Source: Polytrichum commune | Lineage: Eukaryota > Streptophyta > Polytrichopsida > Polytrichales > Polytrichaceae | Assembly (NCBI GenBank): GCA_950295325.1 | Contig: OX485806.1 | Coordinates: 34,598,001-34,662,000, forward strand | Length of the DNA stretch: 64,000 bases | Reading direction: 5' to 3' | Shown here: piece by piece, positions 47,830 through 59,065 of the stretch | Layout of the letters: each line of letters opens with the position of its first letter | How positions within the stretch are numbered: the first letter of the stretch is position 1 | Notes under the pieces: generated by a model | Databases searched by the model: none | What the model saw: only the letters and a program-made list of their open reading frames with translations | What the model was told of the DNA's origin: nothing | Translations under genes and position numbers: made by a program

Positions 47830-48683
47830 CAATGCTTATAAAGAAGCAATCACTTGGCTTGACGTCCACCAATGGGAGTAAACCATTCAATCTGAGTTGA
47901 ATTCACTTAAGAAAAAACAACATGGATTTTAGTTTTCTATGTTGAGCAATTGTAAGCCCATAACATGCAAATGGATGTTTTAAGATTAGGAACAAGTTGA
48001 TGGAAATGTAGCTAAGCAAAAGGTTTGTCTAGTTGCTAAAGGATTTAGTCAAATACATGGTGTAGACTATGGAGAGTTGAATTTCCTTGTCAACAAAATC
48101 ATCTTCATCCAGGTTTTACTAGCCCTAGCTACCCAATTTGATCTAGAAGTCCATTAGCTTGACACCAAGATTTCTTTTCTATATGGTTTCTTAGAGGCAT
48201 AAATTCATATGGAATTACATGAGGGTATGAAAGAGTGGGTCAATAATAATTTGGTATGTAAATTACTTAAGGCAATATATGGCCTACATTAGTCTTTACA
48301 AACTTGATATTACAAACTAGATACCTATTTAGTGGTACAAAGTTTCAAATGCACATATGTTGACACAAACATTTATATTAGACCTAACAAAAATTCCACT
48401 TCAATTATTATAGCCATTTATGTAGATTACTGCATAGTTGTTAGTCAACACCTCCATTTAATCCATGAACCGAAGCGTACTTTGGAAAAAAAGATTGAAG
48501 ATGTCCTATGAAGGAGATATCAATTTTTGTCTTGGCATACAAGTCATCCGCAATTGAGTTGAAAAATAGTTGATGTTGATCCAAGAAAAATATATGCGAG
48601 GAATTATCTACACATATTTGACATGGATAATTGCCATGCCATTGCTACCCCAATGGAAGTTGGTTACATGATGTCACGTCATG
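47830..48683 (+). pseudogene. Copia polyprotein: reverse transcriptase piece
   Basis: The plus strand, with stops, gives the copia reverse transcriptase landmarks in order: CKWMF, CLVAKGFSQIHGVDYGE, VLLALATQFDLEVH, YGFLEA, VCKLLKAIYGLH, IAIYVDY and DNCHAIATPMEVGYMMS. The catalytic YVDD has become YVDY (about 48418-48430), which would abolish activity even without the stops. The piece ends where the solo LTR at 48689 begins. It continues across that LTR into the RNase H region at 50226. Confidence 0.85.
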
Positions 48684-48688
48684 ACCCC

Positions 48689-50225
48689 TGTAGTAGTAAT
48701 TTTTTGTTTTCTTTTCACTTTTTAGAGAATGAAGTGTAAAAATGGGCTAAAAAAGTGGTTAGTTTAGAGTGTCATGTGTGAAATGTGGGTTATCGTTTGA
48801 GAGATTAGGAAAGACAGATTTGAAGAGTCTAAGTGTCCGGTCTGAAAGGTTGCACTCTTTGAAAGAAGGACTATATGAATATTGGGAGGAAGAAAAGTGA
48901 TCATCACTTCATCTTCTAAGTTTTCCTCTTGATATGAAAAAAAACTATCTTTTGAAAGGTATTGGGATAATACCTTCTCCTTGTAACTTTGACTATTATC
49001 TTTTGTCAAGAGATATAATCTGTTGAAAGGGAGGGATTCCCTAGACCATTCTCAGAGAATTTCTTTTGTGATTATAAGTTACTGACAATTGTCTGACGTC
49101 AAGATTGTAAGTCTATACCAGTCGGGATTGAATGTTGTCCATAGTCTCTTTACTTTGTACCACAGAGAATGAATGACCAGACTATCTTCATTTTCGTGAG
49201 TTGTCTAAGGAAGAATCTGAGATTGGCTATATTTGTATAAGTCATAGACTTTGAATTAAGAACCATACTATAGTATGAAGAGAGTAGATTACCAGGGGGA
49301 CTGAGTCTATTACTCGTTTTCCAATCTGATAAGAGAAGGAGCATTACCTCCTCCTAAAACTATTCTGATGAAATCTTTGCTGACTGAATAACTCAAGTAT
49401 GAATATATCATGATACCTGAGAGGAGTGAATGAGGATTTTTACCTGGGAGTAATCTGGTAATGCGAACCCTACTCCTCATTTTAATTAAGAGAATAATCC
49501 GAATCAAAGAGAAGACATAATGCGATGAGTCAATAGGCTGAAGCAGTTATTGAAGAACCAAGAGCAACCGTAACCTTTCCAAGGTTCTTTGGGATCGGAG
49601 AACGAGGACGACCTTGGTGCAGATAAACCTGATTGAATTACAATAATCTAATACAAATTGACAATAATCATAGGTTGAAGAAACCCTTGAGCAAAGCAAA
49701 CTGACCATGCTAGAGTTACATCTGAGACTATGGTCGGACGGAATAATTAACTGGATTATAATCAAGGAAGTATGACGGAAAAGGTCTATAGTCTAGGACT
49801 GCCTTTTCAAGTTCCACTAAAGGGAAGTTAATTAATACCAGACCATTGTGACATACCAAAGTGCCCTTGGCTTTGGTAAATAGACGTACCACTGTTACTC
49901 TACCACAATCAATTGACCATGGCTGCCCCTATGCTTGAGCACCGCACTGTTGTCCAATTAAAATGAACCCACTGCCAGACTATTGACTGGGATCCTAGAG
50001 TGAGGCGAGAGACTATCACATTTGTATGTACGGATTTGGAGAGCTTTCATAGTTTCTACCTCCTATCCATAATCCAATTGTTAATCCTAATCCAGAATGG
50101 AATGGTATAACCTGATATTTCTCCTAATAAACCTTATTTGTGACACCTAGATGACATGTAAGTGACCTTTTGAGTCTTCCTAGATTGTGTCCCTGGGTTT
50201 TGTTTCTTGTCAAAAAACAACTACA
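48689..50225 (+). mobile_element. Solo LTR 1, 1537 bp, inside copia
   Basis: It begins TGTAGTAG and ends ACAACTACA, an inverted TGTAGT...ACTACA pair. A 5-bp target duplication, ACCCC at 48684-48688 and ACCCT at 50226-50230 (one mismatch), flanks it. It sits between two pieces of one copia reading frame, which fixes it as an insertion. The 3' third holds the family block shared with 40.3, 43.1, 50.7 and 56.4 kb. No internal coding region is present, so it is a solo LTR left by recombination. Its multiple short frames on the minus strand are not genes. Confidence 0.85.
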
Positions 50226-50601
50226 ACCCTCCTCAACAAGATGGAATCAACCAATTTCACGACTTTGTGCTATATCCTCATGTTGTTGAATGCTTTATGC
50301 ATGTCATAGTGCATACCAAATCCGATTGTGCATTATCTGTGTGCAACTTAGCACAACATTTATTTAATTTTGATTCTACTCATTGGAAATATGTCAAACG
50401 AGTCTTGAGGTACATAAAAGACATATGTTGTTTTGGAATAAAATATTGCAAGAATCCCAATGGTCTTATCTTAGGGGGCTACTCCGATGTGGATCAGGCT
50501 GGTGATAAAGACACTTGATGATCAACATTTGGTTATTGCTTTTTTGCTTGTTGGCGTTGTAGTGTCTTGTGCCAACAAGAAACAAATATCTATGGCGTTA
50601 T
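50226..50601 (+). pseudogene. Copia polyprotein: RT/RNase H connection piece
   Basis: The translation reads HVVECFMHVIVHTKSD, LAQHLFNFDSTHWKYVKRVL, RYIKDICCFGIKY and GYSDVDQAGDKDT, the usual copia stretch between reverse transcriptase and RNase H. The final codons (QISMAL) join in frame, across the next solo LTR, with SNFELDYISL at 52703. Confidence 0.85.
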
Positions 50602-52315
50602 TGTAGTTAGCTTTTTGGTTACAAAACAAAACCCAGGGAAACAATCAGGGAAGACTCAAAAGGTGATTCATATAACATCTAGGTGTCTTAGACAAGGTTT
50701 GTTAGGTAAAACACCAGGTTATAACATTTCATTTCAAGGTAGGTGTGATAATTGGGTTACGGGTACGGGATAAAAAACGCTAAAAACCACTCGATGTCAG
50801 TACATGCAAATGTGACAGTCTCTCACCTCACTCTACTATCCCAGTCAATTGTCTGGCAGTGAGTTCATTTTAATTGGACCAAGTGCGGTGCAAAAGCATA
50901 GGGCTCGCCATCGACCATAGTCCTTTGCAAAAGTAACCCATTTTAGTCTTGCTTATCAAAGTCGAGGGCCCTTTGATATCGTCCATAAACTGTCATTTAA
51001 TTAATCCTTTTAATTGAACTTGAAAGAGTCAGTGCCGTCATCCTTTCAGGATTGTCAAAATTCATTAATTAATATCCCCTTTTTAAGTTACGCAGTCCGA
51101 CCATAGTCTTTACCAAATCTTGGCCAAAGTAACCGTAACATCTTCCTCAAATCGATAGATCAAAACCACGTGATCGTTAAAGTAATCAATTCATTAATAT
51201 GTCATCTTATCCTCAATTAAGTTTAAAGCATTCAATTATTAAAATAGTAGTTTTCCAAAAGACCCATAATTCAATTAAGAGTGCAATTAATCCTGAAAAC
51301 GTACCAATGTTGTAAGTATCGCGACCTTTGATGTCCTCCGCCTCCGAATTAACCTTTCACAGGCCTTAGCCTCTCCCCTTTAGCGCACCATACTACATGA
51401 AATATTAGTGAAGAACATTTTCCTCACTTGCATTACAATGACAATGGCCTTGCTTATTTATGACGTCAAACAATTACGTGCAACAATGGATTCAACTCCC
51501 TGGAGTCCTACTCATAACCTCTAAAAATTACATGGATTCTCACAAAGCGCATTAGATTTATGGACTTCAAATTCACGTGACACCAGATCATCACATAACC
51601 GAATCAAGAATTATAAATGGCCTGATTTACTTGTTGGAAACATGAATTATTATACGTGAATTCAATGCATATGATAGATTGGTATTTCTGTCAACAGATT
51701 CCTCTCCGCTTTCTCCAATAGGCTATCCACCCGAGTAGGTTACCATCAATATTTCCAAACCATAGCCTTATCAACCTTAGTTATCCCAAGAATGGATCGC
51801 TGTAATTATCTCGAAAATCTATCAGATTCTCGCCAACTCTACTTCTCACCGACAATAGCCTCACATCAAATAATCATAGTTAACTCTATCCTCACAAAGA
51901 AGATCAGGAGGTGCTCAATCTGGAACCGGCTGGATTTGTAAACACTAGGACTTCAACCAATCATGCCTAGAAATTCCCCCACTCATTGCAAGGAACAACT
52001 GACAGTAAGTTGACGATTGATTTAAGTATGAGTTTCAGACAATATCACGCCATGATTTCTCAGTAAATTCTTACGTAGACTACGACCATAATCCGTCAAC
52101 CCTCTCGCACCTCTCTGATGCATCACAACATAAGCCTTACATTTACATAATTAAGTAAGTCAGGACCATAGTCTTGCATTTAAGTACAACACTCTTACAT
52201 GGATAGTAGGGATTCTGTTTCTGCCAACCAGTCTGATCACACAATAATTCATAAATGCGCAACAGTATTATAGGGTTCACAATTCAAGGCAAACAAGGGC
52301 TGCCATTGTAATTAT

Positions 52316-52347
<32 letters not shown>

Positions 52348-52702
52348 CCTTAGCGTATGCGCATCCCGCGCATGTGCTTGCAAAATAAGCTTTAAGATTA
52401 GATTCACCAAAAATCCACACACAAGACATAAAGTTCAATAATAATCTCCTACAAGCTCTCGGCCTCTCGCCTACAAGACACACACCTAATGAATGGCCTC
52501 CTCCTCTTTCTCAACCTACAAAAAGTAGTTATAACCATCTTTGTCTCTTCAAACCGGGCCATAACCTTCCCATGGCCTAGTTTCACATATCACAAGACAT
52601 TAGCTATTTCACACCACAAGGTTTCATATTTTCGAGTTCAAGAAGTGACTATTCACACTTAAACTTCATTAATGCTACCAAAAATCAAAAAATTGTACCA
52701 CA
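50602..52702 (-). mobile_element. Solo LTR 2, 2101 bp, inverted relative to LTR 1
   Basis: It begins TGTAGTTAG and ends GTACCACA. A perfect 5-bp target duplication GTTAT flanks it (50597-50601 and 52703-52707). Removing it rejoins the copia RNase H frame exactly. Its reverse complement starts 'tgtggtacaattttttg', like the start of solo LTR 1, and ends in the shared family block. It is about 560 bp longer than LTR 1, including an (AAC)n tract, so the family's LTR length varies. Short frames inside are not genes. Confidence 0.9.
52316..52348. repeat. (AAC)n microsatellite
   Basis: About eleven AAC/CAA units inside solo LTR 2. Confidence 0.95.
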
Positions 52703-53010
52703 GTTATCCAATTTTGAATTAGATTACATATCCTTATCAAAAGTCATTGCCAAAGCCATTTGGCTCCACCGTTTACTTCAAGACCTAGGCTTCCCTTAGC
52801 TCAAGTCACCTTTAATCTAGGCAGACAATCAAAGCGTTGTCGCCTTAATTGCTAACCCCAAGTTCCACTCCTGAAGTAAGCACATTGATACTCAATATCA
52901 TTTTACACAAGACTAGATTTTGAACAACCATAGAAATGATTGCCGATATTTTCACAAAAAACTTGCTTTGGAACAACATTTAATGTGCATGTGGGCTCTT
53001 GACCTCAAGT
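52703..53010 (+). pseudogene. Copia polyprotein: RNase H C-terminus
   Basis: The translation reads FELDYISLSKVIAKAIWLHRLLQDLGFP, so only short motifs are quoted: DYISLSKV, AIWLHRLL, ADNQSVVALI and, after a stop and frameshift, IADIFTKNL (about 52938). These are the last RNase H landmarks of Ty1/copia. Beyond about 53010 similarity ends; the 3' LTR was not found. Confidence 0.8.
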
Positions 53011-55139
53011 CATATATCCCATACGTAGGAATAACTATGTATTGTCACAACCAACAATGGATACAAGGGCCATCTGATCACTCCAAGTCTCCAACCTCAA
53101 ACACTCATGGCTTAGATGGAAGGTTCTGCCCCACGTATCAACCTTTTGAATCGGCATCTCACATGCCATTGCAAATTTAAATATGCATGGATCTGATCCT
53201 TTGGAGTGGGATCAGACACGACATCATTCAAAATCCATTGTCTCATGTCCATGACCTTGCAAGTCAACGTCAAAATCAAAAGCATCACCGAATGCAAAAC
53301 TCCACTCAATTCTCACCAAATCTTCAAGAGGCGAGGTTTTATATAAAGGAAGAATTTGTGTTGATAGCAAAAAATGTGGATTATAAGCATCCAAAAAGGC
53401 AATTGAGAAATTATGATGAAGAGTAGATATGATGTTGGTTTTTATGTCCCCATTCAAAGAGTGATTATGTCTAACATGAAGGATGAATATAAGATATCAA
53501 ACCTTCACCTTCACCAAATCACACATCCACACGTGTTACTAAGCAACTTTGCCTTATGCGGGGAAACATTGAATTATACAAGTTTTCAATAGAGACCTTT
53601 CGCAATTGCCAACTTGGATGTGTAATAGTATTGGAAATCTATTTTTGCAGCATCGGTGCACAACAACGAAGACGTGCATAATAAATGTGATCACTTTGTT
53701 GCTATTGTGAGTATCTCTACCGAAAGTAGAGATAGGAAGAAACAATGACCGTGCCAATAGTTGCAGTAAGACGGGGGGGGGGGGGGGGGCTAGTGTTGTT
53801 TGGAATGACAACAAAAGTGTTTCTTGGATATCTACAAATGTTGATTATGTAAGTATATATAGTATGAGGGGTGCTGCATACTATTTTTTGCGATACCAAA
53901 AATTTACCAAAAATTTACCAAAATTTCTAATTTTTTAACTTTTATTTGTTGATGAACGACATGCTCCCTAAATTTGGAAAATCATGAGCGATTCATTGTG
54001 GTGCAATGATTGTAAGTTGTATGATTGATTGACACACTACAACAATGATTATACTAGTCTACCAATTTTCTAATGTAATTATTGTGTGTGATCCAAAGTG
54101 CTTGTGAGCGTTTTTTGTTTTTTTAAAATCAATTTTGTACCTTGGTTGAATGGCAAATCGGAACTTAGGCTTGTATTGGAAATTTGTGTTGGAGTTGATG
54201 CACAACTCATGGTTTGTAACTTTATGTGTAGTTATAAATGAACTTAGACGGCCGTCTTTAATTGTAGTTGTAGAACAAAGTTTTAGGCTATAGTCTAAAA
54301 TAAGACTTTTCACCACATAATTTTTGCATTTCAAATGAAAACGAAGGGCTATATTCAGATGAAAACGCTTGAATAATGATTGAAGCGACCAATAGACACA
54401 TGATAGAAGTTAAAACCGCCTCTACAAGGCAAAAATCAGAGGCTATGTTTGAATGAGAGAAAAGGCCATTATTACCAAGGAATAGTGAAGTAATATAGAG
54501 TAGCAAGAGGTTGCATGCAATAGGCAAAGTGGCGAGAGGAAACTGCAGTAATTACTTAATCAAATTGCCGCCTGCATAGTTGAACTGAATTACTTGAAAT
54601 ATCAAAAGCAAAATGAGTGAATGAATTTGATTTTGAATGCATAAGTGCGTTAGTCAAATATTGTGATAACTTAAGTATGACTTAAGTGAAGGAACTGCTA
54701 GCGATAGAACAAGTGATGAAAAGTATAAATTTGAAATGAAATAGGCAATGTCTATGGAAATCACTTTATGTGTGGTATAATTGGTTAATTAATAAAGAGG
54801 GATTCCTTATTTGTACGTGTAACTATGTGTGTGGAAACGCTCCTTCCAATCTATAGTTTGTGGTGTAGAAGTCGAGTGAACTCCTAAGTTCAAGAATAAG
54901 GCCAGAGTGATTGGGCTGACATTCTAATAGTTGATATTACCTAGGAGTGATTCCTCAGAGATCGATTGTCAAGTCATTATGTCTGCGCAACATATAACTC
55001 CAATTATAATTTGGTGAAAGCTAATTTCACATCACAATTCTTAAGATACTCGATCTATTGAGTGGGGCATATGTTTGTACTTAATGATTAATCTTTGGAA
55101 TATACTACAGTGTGTGAGAAGGGGCTGATTTCATCGGAC

Positions 55140-55193
<54 letters not shown>

Positions 55194-55859
55194 TTGTTAC
55201 AGATTGCGACTTTCAATACTCGGCTGTGTACTACAAGTCAGTATGTCGACGTTGATGCACTCACAAAGTCTATTGTGCTTATATCTCTCAAAGGAGATAA
55301 TCAAATTGAATGTGGATACAATGTCTAAACTGGAATAGTTGCATCTGAAGCTAACGAGCAATTCTTTAAAGGAAAAATGTAACATGTTGATATGAACCTA
55401 TGGCCTTATCTTCTCAAGGTCTTTACCTTATTTTGATATAGTGTAAACCTGAATATCTTGAATGGTTCAGAGAAGGTTTCAAGAGGCCATGGTCTTATCG
55501 GTTCAAGTCCCAGTGCCTAACTCTTGACAGGATAAGGCCAGGATTGCAGTCGAACAATTTTATGGTCTATGAAAAAACATTGTAGAGTCTATAGAGGCCA
55601 AAAGGCAAAGAGATTTGGTAAATCTAGCTTAGTAACAATTGAAGAATTTAATATGAAATCAAGTATGATATGTTTAAAGATGTTTGAGTAATGAATTGGA
55701 ACGAACCACTATTTACTAATTAAAGAGGTGAATTCATAGTATTGAGATATATGAATTGAGCCATCAAATGTGTAATGATCGATGGAAGGAAAACACACAT
55801 CTAACCACCAAATTAAATTAAATGAATTATTGAATTAGGCCATGACATGCTAACTTGCA
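53011..55859. other. Non-genic transposon-derived stretch
   Basis: No gene was recognised. It contains a long G run at about 53773-53789. A (GA)n tract of about 22 units is at 55144-55188. Occasional 'ccatggtctta' motifs like those of the LTR family suggest the 5' part of LTR copy E lies at about 54.3-55.9 kb. Confidence 0.4.
55144..55188. repeat. (GA)n microsatellite
   Basis: A perfect run of about 22 GA units. Confidence 0.98.
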
Positions 55860-56421
55860 TATGTGGTTTGGCCTATTGCTACAATTTATGAGCACAATGG
55901 TTACCTTGGCCAAGACCGGGTAAGAGACCATTATTGGACCGCACAAATAAACTCCAAATTAATAAAAGAATACTGAAAAATCCAATGGGGATACTTGCAC
56001 TGCCATTCTCAAGTTGCATTAAAAGGGCTAATTGATGCAAGACCATGGTATATCCCAAAGTGCCATTGGCTATGGTAAAATAAAGTCAAATGTGATGTTA
56101 AATGCAAGACAATTGACTATGGGAGTGCCTATGCTTGTGCACTGCACTTGGTCCAATAAAATGAACTCACTGCCAGACTAATGCCTGGGTAATTAGAGTG
56201 AGGGGAGAGACCGTCATAATTGCATGTACTGATATGGAGAGAAATTTAACCTTTTATCCCTCCCTCATAATCCAATTCTCAGTCCTAACCTGAAATAAAG
56301 TGAAATAACCACGTGTTTTCCCTAATAAAACTTATATGTGACACCTAGATAATATACAAGTCACCTTTTAAGTTTTCCATGAGTGTTTCCCTAGGTTTGT
56401 TTGTAAATAGAACCTAACCCA
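55860..56421 (+). mobile_element. LTR-family copy E, 3' part
   Basis: The order 'ttaccttggccaagacc', 'ttattggaccgc', 'ccaaagtgcc.ttggc', 'tgcctatgcttgtgcac', 'aatgaactcactgccagact' and 'cttatatgtgacacctagat' matches solo LTR 1 and copy B. It ends in 'ctaggtttgtttg...cctaaccca'. The left end was not located. A second, more decayed end ('cttgggttgtttt...aacctaaactaca') lies at about 56990-57027 and may be another copy. Confidence 0.7.
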
Positions 56422-57027
56422 TAGCTAATTGAGCTTTGTGCTAATGAAAAAAATAAAAATAAAAATAAAAATAAAAATATTTGTGCAGAGATTGCAATTC
56501 GAGATGCTATATGTATGATGATTCATTAATGAGATAAGTTTATAAGGAAAAAATGCAAGGAACTAAGAGAAAGAAAGAAAATTAATCTTTTGAGCAATGC
56601 AATTTGAATTATGATTGATGACTTTAAATGATTATATTAATTAAGGAAAAAGATACTAACCCAAATAGGATCAAAATCCATTGGAAGACCATTGCCAAGA
56701 TACAAAAGACAATTGCCAAAGAAAAAATAACTATTGCCAAAGTTAAAGAGCTTCACGACTGAATTAGAAGGCGTGAAATTAGAGTGAAGTCGTCACATAG
56801 GATAGACTCACACACAACTGAGAAAACACCAATGAACAATAAGAGTGGAGATTAAGCCCAATGAAGAAGGAATGTAGGATTAAAATACCTAGATTGTTAT
56901 TAGAATCCTTAATCCAATGTGTCATTAATCCTTACAGACACTAGCTCAGTGTTCCTTGAGACCTGGTTCCCTAGGTTATTTTCCTTGGGTTGTTTTAGAG
57001 TATAGCAAAAACCTAAACTACAATAGT

Positions 57028-58620
57028 CTTGCATTGATTAAGAATGACTAAGTATTTGGAATGGTGGAGAGATCCCTCAAACCTTGTCTATGGTTGTATT
57101 CAAAAAATAAATTTAGATTGAATTGATATGACAATCAATTGAGTCTATTCAACTTTGAATTCATGATCATTCATCTAGATTTTATCAAGATTTGAGGGAA
57201 TTGGCTTCCAAAAATGGAATTTATTCTTATGACAAGAGTTACCTACTGCTTCGAGGAGAGTAGCAATACTGAGACATTTAATGGTTGCATGACTTTCCAC
57301 TACAAGCATACGAGTCCTAGGCAATTGATCTACATCACTGGAAACTTGTCCTATGTAATTGGAAAATCTGCAAATCTAGCATACTGATAGATTTGCATTG
57401 TTCTTCCATCGACGTGGGACAATTGCGTAGGACTTATATCCTAGTAGTGTTTGGAATAATCGGTCCTACCTTGAATTGAAGCTATGGAGGTGTGGGTTAA
57501 GCACTTCTTAAGTGCGGTTTATACTCCATACACGTTGAATATTTGCAATTGTGCCAAGAGAAAAATTGTTGGCTGAGTGTATCTCCAAGAGTGGAGAGGA
57601 ATAGAGCAGGTAACTCTATGAAAGCTCTGCATTGAGTATGCCTTGAAGTATGCTTGGTTTGAAGAATCTGTCTGTGAGATTCTATCTGTTTGTAACCAAT
57701 ACAGTGAGATGATATGAATATTGGTGGTGCAATTTGTGTGAACATATGGGCAATTTGGAAAGTGTTGGCAATGGAGGACATTTATTGTATTTGTTCCATG
57801 GTCCCAATGGGTGTAGTTTTGTGGTGTATATAGAGGACATGGATGGCACAACGTTTTGTTCTAGGTTCAATCTAAGTTCTGGCAGGATAGTTGGTTCTTG
57901 ACTAGTGCCAATTTTAGAAACAACAATGAAACAACAAACACCTATTGGTTGCAAGTGCACTGACCTAATCTTGCGATGCACATTGCAAGAAAAGAAAAGA
58001 AAAACTCATTGGTTTATGAATGATTAACCTCCTTTCCAAGGATACATAACATTATTCAACTGCTATTAAGCATTTTATTCTAATAATATCAGTGACAGTG
58101 CTTCACCCGAATATATAAGGTTGAATTTGTTGGTAAGAGAGATTGAGCGGGGTGTAGTTGCGAATAGTACCTAACTTATTCCCGGCCTCACCCAACCTAC
58201 AATGACCATTACATAATGTTATGTACCCTTAACATTCAAAATTTGAGGTATGTAGCAACCTTTTTTTTGTTTTTTTGGAACTTGATCATCTGGCTATAGA
58301 ACAAGCATTACATTTTTCAATAGTGGCGATTATGTTGAATTTGAAGCTAATTTTTTTGGCAACAATGCTCACAAAATTGCATACATGTGGCTACTTGCAC
58401 AAACAATATGTGGAAAATTGTGGAAAAATGTTGGCGATGATCTTTATTGAAATACAGTTAAATGCGGGCGACAATTTGCCCAACACTAAGGTATTCTGGC
58501 TTTTCCTAGAAGTTCATGCCTAGTAAAATGGCAATTCCAAGTTATTTTAGTGGTCATATGGTGAGTAAATGCTATAACATATGGTCATATGGCCTCTAAA
58601 TCTATATGTTGAAGTGCAAT
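57028..58620. other. Non-genic stretch
   Basis: No domain was recognised. The 94-110-codon minus-strand frames at 57497-57981 overlap each other and are His/Thr/Cys-rich without motif, so they are not called. Confidence 0.4.
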
Positions 58621-58653
58621 GCGGCTTCCACTATCAATCTTCACGTCTTGCCT

Positions 58654-58840
58654 ACCTGCAAAACAACACACAAACACACACTCCGATGCTGCAATGAGTT
58701 CAAATTTATACAACAATATGTAAAAAGGTGGAATGCCATGCCGATACGGTGTGTGTTAATAAATGGGATGGAGTGAGGCTAAATCGCAAAATTCCATCCA
58801 TTGACCTGCAAAACAACACACAAACACACACTCCGATGCT
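58654..58840. repeat. 37-bp direct repeat, 150 bp apart
   Basis: 'ACCTGCAAAACAACACACAA', extending through 'acacacactccgatgct', occurs at 58654 and 58804. It lies just 3' of the hAT gene. The reason for the repeat is unknown. Confidence 0.9.
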
Positions 58841-59065
58841 AAAATGAGTATAATGGATATATATACACCAACAATTAGAATGCAACCCCGAAACTTATGT
58901 GGCTGGAGTTCTCCATGCAGCCATCTGCAACAGAACCTGCACATAATTAATTAGCACACAAGGTCTACAATGCAAAAAACAAGCGCAACTTCTGCAAGAA
59001 TGTGGAAGTTCGAGCTTCAGGTTATGTGGCTTGATAATCTGAGTTCATTGATGCTTTTGAGCATT

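Noticed and set aside
47457-47890. Minus-strand frames of 97 and 132 codons, Arg/Glu-rich
   Set aside because: They are translations of the 50-bp composite minisatellite and have no independent support.
57497-57981. Three overlapping minus-strand frames of 94-110 codons
   Set aside because: They occupy all three frames of one stretch with no motif, as expected of a chance stop-poor region.
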